Positions 47,031 through 56,990 of a stretch of 58,941 bases of DNA are shown here, piece after piece (position 1 is the first letter of the stretch; each line of letters opens with the position of its first letter). Both the position numbers and the translations under genes were made by a program. The notes beneath the pieces were generated by a model. It worked only from the letters and a program-made list of their open reading frames with translations. It was not told where the DNA came from and made no database searches. Origin of the DNA: Endomicrobium sp. (GTDB lineage Bacteria; Elusimicrobiota; Endomicrobiia; Endomicrobiales; Endomicrobiaceae); assembly GCA_031290155.1 (NCBI GenBank), contig JAITOB010000023.1:1-58941 (forward strand). Reading direction: 5' to 3'.

Positions 47031-48771
47031 ATGCTTAACAGGAAAAAATATTATTCTTAAAGGCGTTGCGGTATCGCCTGGAATTGCCATAGGTAAAGTT
47101 TTTCTTTTTGAAAATGATGATTACTGTATTATTTATAGGGAAATACCTAAAAATGCAATAGAAGCCGAAAAAAAAACGTTTAAATGATGCTATAGAAAAA
47201 ACTAAAGCTCAGCTTAAGATAATTTATAGTTAAATTAATGGTGTACTTGGTAAAAATTACGCTCAAATCGCAGACGTACATATCTTAATATTAGATGATC
47301 CGGTAATGAAAAGAGAGGTCGATAAACTTATAGAGAGCGGCGTTAACTCAGAATATGCTCTTTATAAGTTGTAGATAAAATTATGCGCTCTTTTGAAACA
47401 ATAGAGGACGATTACTTTAGAGAAAGAAGACTTGATGTTCAAGACGTAGTAAAAAAATTATAGGCAATTTAATTGATAAGCAAAATAAAACTATTACAGT
47501 GAGTTTAGATGAAGATTCAATCATTGTTGCGCATGCTTTAAGTCCCGAGGATACCGTTTATATGAGAGGGAAATTGTTTAAAGGTTTTGCCACTGATGTT
47601 GGTGGAAAAACTTCGCATACAGCTATTGTTGCACAGGGGCTTGAAATTCCGGCTGTTGTAGGTTTAAGGGTAATATCGTCGCAGGCAAGAACGGGAAATA
47701 TTATCGTTATTGACGGCAATAAAGGCGAGATTATCTTAAATCCAAATTTAGAAATCATAGTGAGATATAAAAAAGAATACGATATACAGTTTATAAAGAG
47801 AAAATATCTTGAAAAATTAAACGATTTGCCGTCCGAAACAACCGATCATTATAAAGTTTTAATTTATGCAAATATAGATCATCCGGATGAGGTGCAGTCA
47901 GTTCTAAAAAATGGTGCGGACGGCATAGATCTTTACAGAACGGAATGTATATATTAATCGTAACGGTATGCCTTCTGAAAAAGAACATTTTGATAAATAT
48001 TTTGAAATTGTGGAAAAAATATCGCCGCATCCTACAGTTATAAGGACGGTAGATTTAGGCGGCGATAAACTTACAAAAATGGGTTTTTTTAATTTAGGAT
48101 ATGAAGAAAATCCTTTCTTAGGGTTAAGATCTATAAGACTTTGTTTGAAGCATCCTAATATTTTTATAGATCAGTTGAGAAGTATTTTAAAAGTTTCGGC
48201 TTTCGGAAAAGTTAAACTTATGTATTCTATGATATCCGGGCTTAGCGAACTTCGAGAAGCTAATAATATTCTTGGAAAAGTTAAACAGGATTTAAGAACA
48301 GCGCATATAGCCTTTGATGAAAATCTGGAAGTAGGTACTATGATAGAAGTGCTATCTGTCGCAATGATAATAGATGCTATAGCAAAAGAAGTTGATTTTG
48401 TTTCAATAGGAACCAATGATTTGATACAATATGCTCTCGCTATTGACAGAGTAAATGAAAATGTAGCAAGCCTGTACGATCCTCTGCATCCTGCAATTTT
48501 AAGATATATTAAAATGATTATAGATGAAAGTCATAAAGCCGGAATAAAAGTCAGTATGTGCGGGGAAATGGCTGGAAACCCGTCTTATACGCTTATCCTT
48601 TTGGGGCTTGGACTTGATGAATTCAGCGTCTCGTTCAAACAGATGTCAGAGATTAAAAAAGTTATAAGAGGCGTTTCTTTTACAAATGCCAAAAATATTG
48701 CAGAAGAAGTTGTAAAATGTGTCGACAGAGATGAAATTTCAAAAATTATGGGCACTATTCAAATACAATAA
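47031..48771 (+). pseudogene. ptsI: PTS enzyme I (phosphoenolpyruvate-protein phosphotransferase), decayed
   Basis: The gene opens at ATG 47031 in the wrong phase for GVAVSPGIAIGKVFLFEND. After several breaks a long piece (47499-47957) has the phosphohistidine block VGGKTSHTAIVAQGLEIPAV; a second (47968-48771) has IRTVDLGGDKL, FLGLRSIRLCL, FVSIGTNDLIQYALAIDRVN and VSMCGEMAGNPSYTLIL, the PEP-binding domain, with a stop at 48769-48771. Text between about IFIDQLRSILKVS and KVKLMYSMIS looks shortened. EI starts every PTS phosphorelay; no sugar PTS can run on this gene. Confidence 0.92.
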
Positions 48772-48873
48772 AAGTTGAAAATTCTTTTGTTGTCATTGCC
48801 GACTTGATTTATATTTTGAATTTGGTGTTTTTTGTTGTGGTAAAAAGTAAAATAATGTTATGGGAAAATAACA

Positions 48874-50673
48874 GTGTCTAATATAAGAAATTTTTGTATC
48901 ATAGCTCACATAGATCATGGGAAGAGTACTCTTGCCGACAGACTGCTCGAATATACCGGTACAATTTCACGCAGAGAAATGAAAGAACAAATTCTAGACG
49001 ATATGGAGCTTGAAAGAGAAAGAGGGATTACTATAAAAGCCAAAGCTGTAAGAATGAATTATACTGATGATAGCGGCGAAAAATATGTGCTTAATTTAAT
49101 TGACACGCCTGGTCATGTAGATTTTACTTATGAGGTTTCAAGAGCTCTTGCCGCATGCGAGGGCGCAGTTCTTGTTATTGACGCTGCTCAGGGTGTGGAA
49201 GCTCAGACGCTGGCAAATACTATACTTGCAAAAAACGCAAAACTTAAAATTATTCCCGTGATAAATAAAATAGATCTGCCCACTGCCGATGTAGATGGCG
49301 CTTGTGAACAAATGAAAGAGGGACTTGAAGTTGATGTTGAACCCATACTTGCAAGCGCGAAAGAAGGAATAGGAATAAAAGAAATAATTAATTCTATACT
49401 AGTAAATATTCCGCCTGCAAAAGTAGTCGAAGAAAATCCATTGTCTGCTTTAATTTTTGATTCATTTTATGATTCTTACCGCGGTGTCATAGTGATTGTA
49501 AGAGTTTTTGACGGAAAAATTAAAAAAAGTATGAAAGTGAAATTTATGGCATCTGGCGCAGAGCATGAAGTTATTGAAGTTGGATATATGAAAATAAAAA
49601 TGATTGAATCAGACGAAATTTCATCGGGAGAAGTCGGATATGTGGTTGCTGGGATAAAAGATATACATGATATAAAAATCGGGGATACAATAACCGGATG
49701 TATAAATCCGACCAAATGTCCCCATGAAGGGTACAAAGAAATAAATCCTTTTGTTTTTGTAGGTTTGTATCCTAATAGTACGTCAGAGCACGATGATTTA
49801 AAAATAGCTTTGGAAAAGTTAAGACTTTCCGATTCTTCTTTTGTCTATTTTCCTGAAACTTCCGTAGCTTTAGGTTTTGGATTTAGGTGTGGTTTTTTGG
49901 GGTCGCTGCATTTAGAGATAGTCAAAGAGAGATTAGAAAGAGAGTTTGGTTTAAATCTTTTAGTTACAGCTCCAAATGTTGTATATAAGATAAAATCTAA
50001 AGGCAGACTTATTACAATAGACAATCCCGCAAGATTTCCAAACAATGCTGATATCGAAGAAATTCGGGAGCCTTATGTTGAAGCAACCATAATATGCCCT
50101 GCGGATTATTTGGGTGCTATGCTTGAATTGTGCCAAAAGCGAAGAGGAAAGCAGATATCTATGAAATATATGGATACCAAAATTGTGGTATTGAAATATC
50201 ATATTCCTCTTGCGGAAATTATTGTAGGTTTTTATGATGCTTTAAAATCGGTTTCAAAAGGCTATGCTTCTTTTGATTATGCACATATTGATCCTCTTGT
50301 TTCTGATTTGGTGAAACTTGAAATTATGATAAATTCGGAAGTTGTAGACGCTTTTACTGTTATAACTCATAAAAGCAAGGCTCAGTCTGCAGCCCATTAT
50401 CTTTCTGAAAAATTAAGAGGCATTATCCCAAGACATATGTTTGAAATACCTATACAAGTAAAAGTGAATAATAAAATAATAGCCAGAGAAACTATATCTG
50501 CAATGCGCAAGGATGTTCTTGCAAAATGTTACGGCGGCGACATAACAAGAAAACGTAAGCTTCTGGAAAAGCAAAAAGAGGGCAAACGTAAAATGAGACA
50601 ATTCGGCAGAGTGGAAATTCCACCGGAAGCCTTTGTGGCAATACTTAAAATAGATGAAAAAGATTTTATATAA
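48874..50673 (+). CDS. lepA: Elongation factor 4 (LepA)
   Basis: A 599-residue translational GTPase that acts on stalled or assembling ribosomes. The G1 motif AHIDHGKST is at residues 11-19, followed by RERGITIKA, DTPGHVDFTYEV and NKIDLP. LepA-specific text includes PEEAFVALLK-like ends: RVEIPPEAFVAILKID at the C-terminus, and QMKEGLEVDVEPILASAKEG. The start is GTG 48874. It heads an operon-like row with lepB, a common pairing. No defect is seen. Confidence 0.97.
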   Translation: MSNIRNFCIIAHIDHGKSTLADRLLEYTGTISRREMKEQILDDMELERERGITIKAKAVRMNYTDDSGEKYVLNLIDTPGHVDFTYEVSRALAACEGAVLVIDAAQGVEAQTLANTILAKNAKLKIIPVINKIDLPTADVDGACEQMKEGLEVDVEPILASAKEGIGIKEIINSILVNIPPAKVVEENPLSALIFDSFYDSYRGVIVIVRVFDGKIKKSMKVKFMASGAEHEVIEVGYMKIKMIESDEISSGEVGYVVAGIKDIHDIKIGDTITGCINPTKCPHEGYKEINPFVFVGLYPNSTSEHDDLKIALEKLRLSDSSFVYFPETSVALGFGFRCGFLGSLHLEIVKERLEREFGLNLLVTAPNVVYKIKSKGRLITIDNPARFPNNADIEEIREPYVEATIICPADYLGAMLELCQKRRGKQISMKYMDTKIVVLKYHIPLAEIIVGFYDALKSVSKGYASFDYAHIDPLVSDLVKLEIMINSEVVDAFTVITHKSKAQSAAHYLSEKLRGIIPRHMFEIPIQVKVNNKIIARETISAMRKDVLAKCYGGDITRKRKLLEKQKEGKRKMRQFGRVEIPPEAFVAILKIDEKDFI

Positions 50674-50687
50674 ATGCGGGGCCTATT

Positions 50688-51461
50688 ATGGAATTTAAGC
50701 TTTTTATTGCAGGTTGTATTCTTTTTATAGCAGCTATGATAATGCTTGCTGTAAAAAAGTATTTTAAAAGTCTTTTATCTCAAAAGCTTTTTAAAAATGC
50801 TTATTCTTGGATTGATACTGGGTGGACTTCTCTTATTATAGCGTCTTTTATTATGTTTTTCTTTATACAGGCTTTTAAAATTCCATCTGGCAGTATGAGA
50901 AATACTCTTTTAGAAGGCGATCATCTTTTTGTAAATAAATTTATTTATGGTTTTCATATTCCGTTTACAAGCCACGGTAAAAGGTACTTAGCTTTAAAAA
51001 ACGTAAATCGAGGCGATATAGTTGTTTTTCAATGTCCTCCTGAAGCTTTGACAATTTCTGAAAGAAAAGCTGGTATCAAGAAAGACTTTATCAAAAGATG
51101 TGTAGCTTTTGCAGGCGATGTGGTTGAGATAAAAGATAAGAAACTTTTTGTCAACGGAATCGGCGTTGACGACAAGTATGTAGTTTTTAATGATGTTAAG
51201 ATTTTTAAAACTTTTAATTTATTTAAAAACCTGCAGGAATATCAAAAATCCTGGGAGACTGGCAAATTTGCTTTAATTCCGGCAATTTTTGTAAGAGATA
51301 GTTTTGGACCTATTACTGTTCCGGAAGGGCAGTATATGATGTTGGGCGACAATAGGGATTTTTCTTTTGATTCACGTTTTTGGGGACCTTTGCCTGATAA
51401 ATATATAAAAGGCAAAGCGTTATTTATATACTGGCCGATTAATCGTTGGAGGATAATATGA
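50688..51461 (+). CDS. lepB: Signal peptidase I
   Basis: The 257-residue membrane protease removes signal peptides from exported proteins. Two N-terminal membrane helices (about 4-23 and 47-63) come before the catalytic serine in IPSGSMRNTLLEGD (Ser69). The general-base lysine is in KDFIKRCVAFAGDVVEI (Lys136), and the conserved GDNRDFSFDSRFWGPLP box lies near the end. It follows lepA by 14 bases, and its stop overlaps the next gene's ATG. Confidence 0.96.
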   Translation: MEFKLFIAGCILFIAAMIMLAVKKYFKSLLSQKLFKNAYSWIDTGWTSLIIASFIMFFFIQAFKIPSGSMRNTLLEGDHLFVNKFIYGFHIPFTSHGKRYLALKNVNRGDIVVFQCPPEALTISERKAGIKKDFIKRCVAFAGDVVEIKDKKLFVNGIGVDDKYVVFNDVKIFKTFNLFKNLQEYQKSWETGKFALIPAIFVRDSFGPITVPEGQYMMLGDNRDFSFDSRFWGPLPDKYIKGKALFIYWPINRWRII

Positions 51462-51889
51462 CTTGGAATGTTTGGATTATAATTGCAGTTACGCTTGTAA
51501 TTTTTGAAATATTGACTCCTTCTACTTTTTTCTTTATTTGTTTTTCTATAGGTTCTTTATCTGCGGCTATAGCTGCTTATTTTGATGTTTTATACAACGT
51601 TGAGTTGGCTGTTTTTGTAATAGCTTCGGCAATGTCCCTATATCTTATAAGACCTGTATTTAAAAAAATTATTGCTAAATCTAAAACTGTGTATTCAAAT
51701 ATTGACGCTCTTATTGGCGCTGAAGCGGTGGTTATTGAAAAGATAACACCTTTGAAAACAGGGTTTGTAAAAGTTTTAAGCGAAATATGGAGAGCTGAAT
51801 CTGATGTTGGACTTGAAGCCGGCGAAATAGTTAAAATAAAAGATATAAGCGGGACAACGCTTATAGTTAAAAAGGGGGGCACAATATAA
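51458..51889 (+). CDS. NfeD-family membrane protein
   Basis: The ATG at 51458, behind GGAGGATA, gives 143 residues; it overlaps the lepB stop (ATGA). Two or three membrane segments (WIIIAVTLVIFEILTPSTFF and onward) precede a soluble C-terminal OB-fold domain (LIGAEAVVIEKITPLKTGFV), the NfeDC pattern. Such proteins form pairs with SPFH/slipin proteins, and here the next gene is one. The pair probably acts in membrane quality control or raft-like organisation; the exact function is not established. Confidence 0.85.
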   Translation: MTWNVWIIIAVTLVIFEILTPSTFFFICFSIGSLSAAIAAYFDVLYNVELAVFVIASAMSLYLIRPVFKKIIAKSKTVYSNIDALIGAEAVVIEKITPLKTGFVKVLSEIWRAESDVGLEAGEIVKIKDISGTTLIVKKGGTI

Positions 51890-52848
51890 TGTTTATTGAC
51901 AGTGGCATATCAATGCTTGTTTTAGTTATTATGACTTTTGTATTTATTTTTATAGCAAGTTCTATAAAAATAATAAGGCAGTATGAGAAAGGGCTTGTTG
52001 AAACTTTAGGTAAATATACAGGTACAAAAGATTCTGGAGCGAATATAATTATTCCGATATTTCAAAGAATACTAAGGGTTGATATGAGAGAACGTGTTAT
52101 TGACGTTCCTCCGCAAAGCGTTATTACAAAAGATAACGTTTCTGTGGTTGTGGATGCCATTATTTATTTTCAGGTTACTGATCCTGTTAAGGTTGTTTAT
52201 AATATAGAAAATTTTGCGCTTGCCGCTTTAAAACTTGCTCAGACAAATTTAAGAAATGTAATTGGAGATATGGAATTGGACAGCACTCTTACTTCCAGGG
52301 AAAAAATTAACACTCAGTTGAGAGTTGTAATGGACGAGGCTACTGACAAATGGGGAGTAAAAGTTACAAGAGTTGAAATACAAAAAATTGATCCTCCAAG
52401 AGACATCACGGACGCAATGTCAAAACAAATGAAAGCCGAAAGAGAAAAAAGAGCCAATATTTTGGAAGCTGAAGGGTTAAGACAGGCGGCAATTCTTAGA
52501 GCAGAAGGCGCAAAACAGGCTGTAATTCTTGATGCTGAAGCCGTAAATGAAAAACAGGTTTTAGAAGCTACGGGAGAGGCTGAAGCAATAAGAAAAGTTG
52601 CAGAAGCTGAAAAATATAAAATTGAAATAGTCTATAATGCTATTCATGAAGGAATGCCGACAAATGATCTTATTGCTATTAAATATCTTGAAGCGCTTGT
52701 CAACGTGGCTAATGGTCGGGCAACAAAGATTTTTCTTCCGCTGGAAACTGCCGGTGTTACAGCTTCAATAGGAGGAATAGCCGAATTATTTAAAGATAAG
52801 AAAGACAACAATAAAGATAATTCAGCGCTGATAAAAACTGAGAAATAA
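51889..52848 (+). CDS. SPFH-domain protein (paraslipin/stomatin, QmcA-like)
   Basis: The 319-residue protein has one N-terminal membrane helix (MLVLVIMTFVFIFIASS), the SPFH domain (RQYEKGLVETLGKYTGTKDS, DVPPQSVITKDNVSVVVDAI, IDPPRDITDAMSKQMKAERE) and a long Ala/Glu coiled coil (ILEAEGLRQAAILRAEGAKQ). It assembles into large membrane-bound cages in related bacteria. The ATG overlaps the last base of the NfeD stop, typical for this gene pair. It is distinct from HflK/HflC because only one gene is present and the partner is NfeD. Confidence 0.92.
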   Translation: MFIDSGISMLVLVIMTFVFIFIASSIKIIRQYEKGLVETLGKYTGTKDSGANIIIPIFQRILRVDMRERVIDVPPQSVITKDNVSVVVDAIIYFQVTDPVKVVYNIENFALAALKLAQTNLRNVIGDMELDSTLTSREKINTQLRVVMDEATDKWGVKVTRVEIQKIDPPRDITDAMSKQMKAEREKRANILEAEGLRQAAILRAEGAKQAVILDAEAVNEKQVLEATGEAEAIRKVAEAEKYKIEIVYNAIHEGMPTNDLIAIKYLEALVNVANGRATKIFLPLETAGVTASIGGIAELFKDKKDNNKDNSALIKTEK

Positions 52849-52940
52849 CTGTGTTGTAAATTTGATGTGAGGGCAGGAGCTATTGTTTTTTTGTATACTG
52901 CTTGGCTTCACAAAGTGTTTGCGGGTATATTTATTGTTTT

Positions 52941-52968
52941 TTGACAAAAATATTCGTAAATGTATATG
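52941..52968 (+). promoter_or_regulatory. Promoter of hemW
   Basis: TTGACA (52941-52946), a 16-base spacer, TATATG (52963-52968). RNA would start near 52975, giving a leader of about 32 bases. Confidence 0.5.
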
Positions 52969-53006
52969 TCTTATAAAATTATAATATTAAAATTTTATCA
53001 AATAAA

Positions 53007-54137
53007 ATGTCAGGTTTGTACATACATATTCCATTTTGTAAACAGAAATGTTTTTATTGTAATTTCTTTTCTGTAAAATATGATATTGTTTTAGCCGATC
53101 AATATATCAATGCTTTAATAAAGCATGCAGAACAGTTTAATAATGAAAAAATACATTCAATATATATAGGCGGGGGAACGCCTTCCGTATTATCTTTAAA
53201 ACAAATACAAGCGCTCTTAGAGCCGCTGAGCGATATTTTTGACTTATCAGAGATATATGAGTTTACGTTTGAATTAAATCCCGAATCATCTTCAAAAGAA
53301 AAATTAAGTCTTCTTAAAAAACTCGGCGTTAACAGATTAAGCATAGGTCTTCAGTCGGTTGAAGATAAATCTCTTAAACTTTTGGGCAGGGCGCATAATT
53401 TTAAGATTTTTTGTGATGTTTACGATACGGCAAGAAAAGAAGATTTTAACAATATTAATATTGATTTAATATACGGTTTGCCAAATCAGACGGTTAAAGA
53501 CTGGGAAGAAGTTTTAGAAAAAGTTTCAATTTTTAACAGCGAACATTTATCTCTTTATCCGTTATCTGTAGAAGAGAATACGTTTTTTTGCAAAAACGGC
53601 ATTGCTGCAAACGATGATATTCAAAGAGATATGTATGATAAAGCTGTGAAAATGTTGGCAGACAAAGGATATTATCATTATGAAGTTTCAAACTGGGCTA
53701 AAAAACATAAAGAATCTTTTCACAATACAAATTATTGGCGGAATCTTGAATATATAGGTCTTGGCGCAGGAGCAGCAGGATACTTTGAAAGAATAAGATA
53801 TAAAAACATTGCAAACATAGAAAAATATATTAACTTATTTTTGCCATTTTGGGAAACAAAAAAGCAGTATTCTAAACAATACGGCGGATTGTCTTTTTCG
53901 GAAACGGAAAAAGAATATATAGACGACCGTCTTTATGAAACAGAAACTATTATACTTGGATTGAGACTTTTAAACGAAGGATTGGATATTAATTGCTTTA
54001 ATAATCCTAAACATAATATTGTACTTTTAAATTGTTTAAAAAATAAAACTTTAAAAAAACAAAACAATAGAATAATGTTTTCTAAAGAATATATTTTTGT
54101 CTCCAATCAGATTATTTCACAGTTTTTGGATAACTAA
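53007..54137 (+). CDS. hemW: HemW-like radical SAM protein (coproporphyrinogen III oxidase-like)
   Basis: The 376-residue protein has the radical SAM cluster motif near its start (IPFCKQKCFYCNF), then IYIGGGTPSVL, SIGLQSVEDKSLKLLGRAHN, NIDLIYGLPNQT and HYEVSNWAKKHKESFHNTNY, the HemW layout. HemW has been described as a heme chaperone rather than a true oxidase. In an anaerobe without other heme genes in view its role is uncertain. No Shine-Dalgarno is visible ahead of the ATG, but a promoter stands just upstream. Confidence 0.9.
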   Translation: MSGLYIHIPFCKQKCFYCNFFSVKYDIVLADQYINALIKHAEQFNNEKIHSIYIGGGTPSVLSLKQIQALLEPLSDIFDLSEIYEFTFELNPESSSKEKLSLLKKLGVNRLSIGLQSVEDKSLKLLGRAHNFKIFCDVYDTARKEDFNNINIDLIYGLPNQTVKDWEEVLEKVSIFNSEHLSLYPLSVEENTFFCKNGIAANDDIQRDMYDKAVKMLADKGYYHYEVSNWAKKHKESFHNTNYWRNLEYIGLGAGAAGYFERIRYKNIANIEKYINLFLPFWETKKQYSKQYGGLSFSETEKEYIDDRLYETETIILGLRLLNEGLDINCFNNPKHNIVLLNCLKNKTLKKQNNRIMFSKEYIFVSNQIISQFLDN

Positions 54138-54199
54138 ATAAACCACATAATTTGTTTAATGTCTTGCCTTATATGCAAACTACCCAAGCTGAGAATAAA

Positions 54200-54228
54200 T
54201 TGTAAAGCCGGTCAAATAATTATATAAT
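54200..54228 (+). promoter_or_regulatory. Promoter of secA
   Basis: TTGTAA (54200-54205), a 17-base spacer, TATAAT (54223-54228), the best-matched promoter in the window. Transcription would start near 54235, about 31 bases before the secA ATG. Confidence 0.65.
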
Positions 54229-54265
54229 CAAAAAAAAATAAACTATACATACGGGACAGTTAAAA

Positions 54266-56857
54266 ATGTTAAAAAATATTTTAAGCGCTATTTTTGGTTC
54301 TCAAAAAGAAAGAGATATAAAAGCTATAAAACCTATAGTTGAAAAAATAAATTCTTTTGAACTTTCTATAAAAAAACTTACGGATGATGAATTAAAAACT
54401 AAAACAATTGAATTCAGAGAGCGTCTTTCAAATGAAGAAATTCTTGACGATATTTTACCTGAAGCATTTGCATGTGTCAGAGAAGCTTCTATAAGAACAA
54501 TAGGATTAAGACATTTTGATGTGCAGCTTATAGGAGGATATATTCTGCATAAAGGTAAAATTGCCGAGATGAAAACCGGAGAAGGTAAAACTTTAGTTGC
54601 TACTCTTGCCGCCTATCTCAACGCTTTATCTCAAGAGGGTGTCCACATAGTAACGGTTAACGATTATCTTGCAAAAAGAGATAAAGAGTGGATGGGCGTA
54701 ATTTATGAAAAACTTGGACTTACAGTGGGTAATGTAGGACATGAAACAAACAATGAAGAAAGAAGAGCGGCTTATAACTGCGACGTAACTTATGTTACAA
54801 ATAACGAACTCGGATTCGATTATTTAAGGGATAATATGGTTGTTATAAAAGAACAAAGAGTATTGCGTCCTTTAAATTATGCAATAATAGACGAAGTAGA
54901 TTCAATTCTAATTGATGAAGCAAGAACCCCTCTTATTATTTCCGGAGCAGGCGAGCAGTCAACTGATAAATATTATGTTTCAAATAAAATAATTCCTATG
55001 CTTAAAGGTAGAAAAATTACAGAAAACGAAGAGATAAAAGCAAAATATGATGGTGTTGATTTAGCAAAAGGGTACGATTATGTTATTGATGAAAAAAATC
55101 ATTCCGTGGTTTTAACGGAACAGGGTGTGCAGAAAGCTGAAAAAATATTGGGAGTCAAAAATATTTATGATGATTTGCAATCAGAGTGGGTGCATCATAT
55201 AACTCAAGCTGTAAAAGCCCATAATTTATACCGCAGAGATGTTGAATATGTTGTAAAAGACGGCGAAGTTATAATTGTTGACGAATTTACTGGAAGACTT
55301 ATGCCGGGTAGAAGATGGTCTGACGGTCTTCATCAGGCGGTTGAAGCAAAAGAAAATCTAAAAATTGCAGAAGAAAACCAAACGTTAGCTACTATAACGT
55401 TTCAAAATTTTTTTAGAATATATAAAAAAATTGCAGGTATGACGGGAACAGCTTCAACTGAATCAGAGGAGTTTTGGGAAATTTATAAACTCGGCGTTGT
55501 TGAAGTTCCGACAAATAGTTCTATGATAAGAAAAGATTATGCTGATGTTATATACAGGACTGAAAAAGAAAAAGATAATGCAATAATTGATGAAATTGAA
55601 TCCTCTTGGAAAAAAGGACAACCCGTGCTTGTAGGCACGAGATCAATAGAAAAATCTGAAAAAATTGCAGGAATGCTTAGAAAAAAAGGTATTCTGCATC
55701 AGGTTTTAAATGCTAAGTACCATGAACTTGAAGCTAAGATTATCGCGGGGGCCGGTGCAAAAAGCGCTGTTACGATAGCTACAAATATGGCTGGAAGAGG
55801 AACTGATATTGTTCTTGGAGCAGGCGATGCTGTTCAAAATGGAGATGTTAAAAGACACGGCGGGCTGCATATAATAGGTACTGAAAGACATGAATCTAGA
55901 AGAATAGACAATCAGTTAAGAGGGCGCTCAGGCAGACAGGGAGACCCGGGCTCATCGAGATTTTTTCTTTCTATGGAAGATGAACTTATGCGTCTTTTTG
56001 GTTCTGACAGAATGTCTATTATGATGCAGAAACTCGGTTTAAAGGAAGGGGAAGATATACAGCATCCGTGGATATCAAAAGCTGTAGAGAGTGCGCAGAA
56101 AAAAGTTGAAGGAATGAACTTCGATACGAGAAAACAGCTTATAGATTTTGACAATGTTATGAACAAACAGAGAGAAGCTGTTTATAGATTGAGAAACGAA
56201 ATTATTGAGGGTGAAGATATAACAGCCACAATTAAAGATATGATAAATGAATCTATAGAAGAAAAAACTTTAGTCTGGGCTGCTGCTAAATATGCGCAAG
56301 AGTGGGATCGGACAAGCATAGGAGCATGGCTGTTTAGAACTTTTGGGATTGAATATAAAGTTGAAAATAAGGATGATATAAATTATCTTACCAGGGAATC
56401 TGTTCAGTTAAATATTGCTGAAAAAGTATTTGACGCATATGAAAAAAGAAAGATCCAGCTTACGCCGGAATTAATGTCTCATATACAAAGAATGGTGCTT
56501 TTACAGATGATAGATTCTTCTTGGAAAGATCATTTATATGAGCTTGACCAGTTAAGACGCGGTATCGGGTTTAGAGCTTATGCTCAAAAAGATCCAAAAA
56601 TTGAATATCAAAAAGAGTCTTTTATTTTATTTGAATCTATGATGAAACGAATAAGAGAAAATACAATAGAGTATATATTTAAAGTTCAAGTTGACGTAAA
56701 ACCGCATAATCAGGAACCGGTGAAAATAACTTCTGATTTTAAAACAAGCGAAAATAAAAATAAACAAATCGACTCTAAAAATTTAAATAAAATAGGAAGA
56801 AATGATCTTTGTCCGTGTGGAAGCGGAAAAAAATATAAAAAATGCTGCGGCGTTTAA
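54266..56857 (+). CDS. secA: Preprotein translocase ATPase SecA
   Basis: This 863-residue motor drives proteins through SecYEG. Nucleotide-binding domain 1 has Walker A MKTGEGKT (residues 102-109) and DEVDSILIDEARTPLIISG. The preprotein cross-linking domain follows, then domain 2 with GTRSIEKSEKIAG and TNMAGRGTDI, the QLRGRSGRQGDPG block, and the helical scaffold. The C-terminus ends in the zinc-binding SEC-C motif (LCPCGSGKKYKKCC), which in other bacteria contacts SecB or the ribosome. Length is normal. With lepB it shows that the export route is maintained. Confidence 0.98.
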   Translation: MLKNILSAIFGSQKERDIKAIKPIVEKINSFELSIKKLTDDELKTKTIEFRERLSNEEILDDILPEAFACVREASIRTIGLRHFDVQLIGGYILHKGKIAEMKTGEGKTLVATLAAYLNALSQEGVHIVTVNDYLAKRDKEWMGVIYEKLGLTVGNVGHETNNEERRAAYNCDVTYVTNNELGFDYLRDNMVVIKEQRVLRPLNYAIIDEVDSILIDEARTPLIISGAGEQSTDKYYVSNKIIPMLKGRKITENEEIKAKYDGVDLAKGYDYVIDEKNHSVVLTEQGVQKAEKILGVKNIYDDLQSEWVHHITQAVKAHNLYRRDVEYVVKDGEVIIVDEFTGRLMPGRRWSDGLHQAVEAKENLKIAEENQTLATITFQNFFRIYKKIAGMTGTASTESEEFWEIYKLGVVEVPTNSSMIRKDYADVIYRTEKEKDNAIIDEIESSWKKGQPVLVGTRSIEKSEKIAGMLRKKGILHQVLNAKYHELEAKIIAGAGAKSAVTIATNMAGRGTDIVLGAGDAVQNGDVKRHGGLHIIGTERHESRRIDNQLRGRSGRQGDPGSSRFFLSMEDELMRLFGSDRMSIMMQKLGLKEGEDIQHPWISKAVESAQKKVEGMNFDTRKQLIDFDNVMNKQREAVYRLRNEIIEGEDITATIKDMINESIEEKTLVWAAAKYAQEWDRTSIGAWLFRTFGIEYKVENKDDINYLTRESVQLNIAEKVFDAYEKRKIQLTPELMSHIQRMVLLQMIDSSWKDHLYELDQLRRGIGFRAYAQKDPKIEYQKESFILFESMMKRIRENTIEYIFKVQVDVKPHNQEPVKITSDFKTSENKNKQIDSKNLNKIGRNDLCPCGSGKKYKKCCGV

Positions 56858-56990
56858 AAGATGTTGTGAAAATCCAAAAAAGTATATTAGCAGATTTAAT
56901 TTTCCGCCATAATTTATTTTTAAGCGCGTTAGTCCGTAAGAGAATATAAAATGCAACATTCATTTTATAAATAACAAAGTTAAGATTTTT

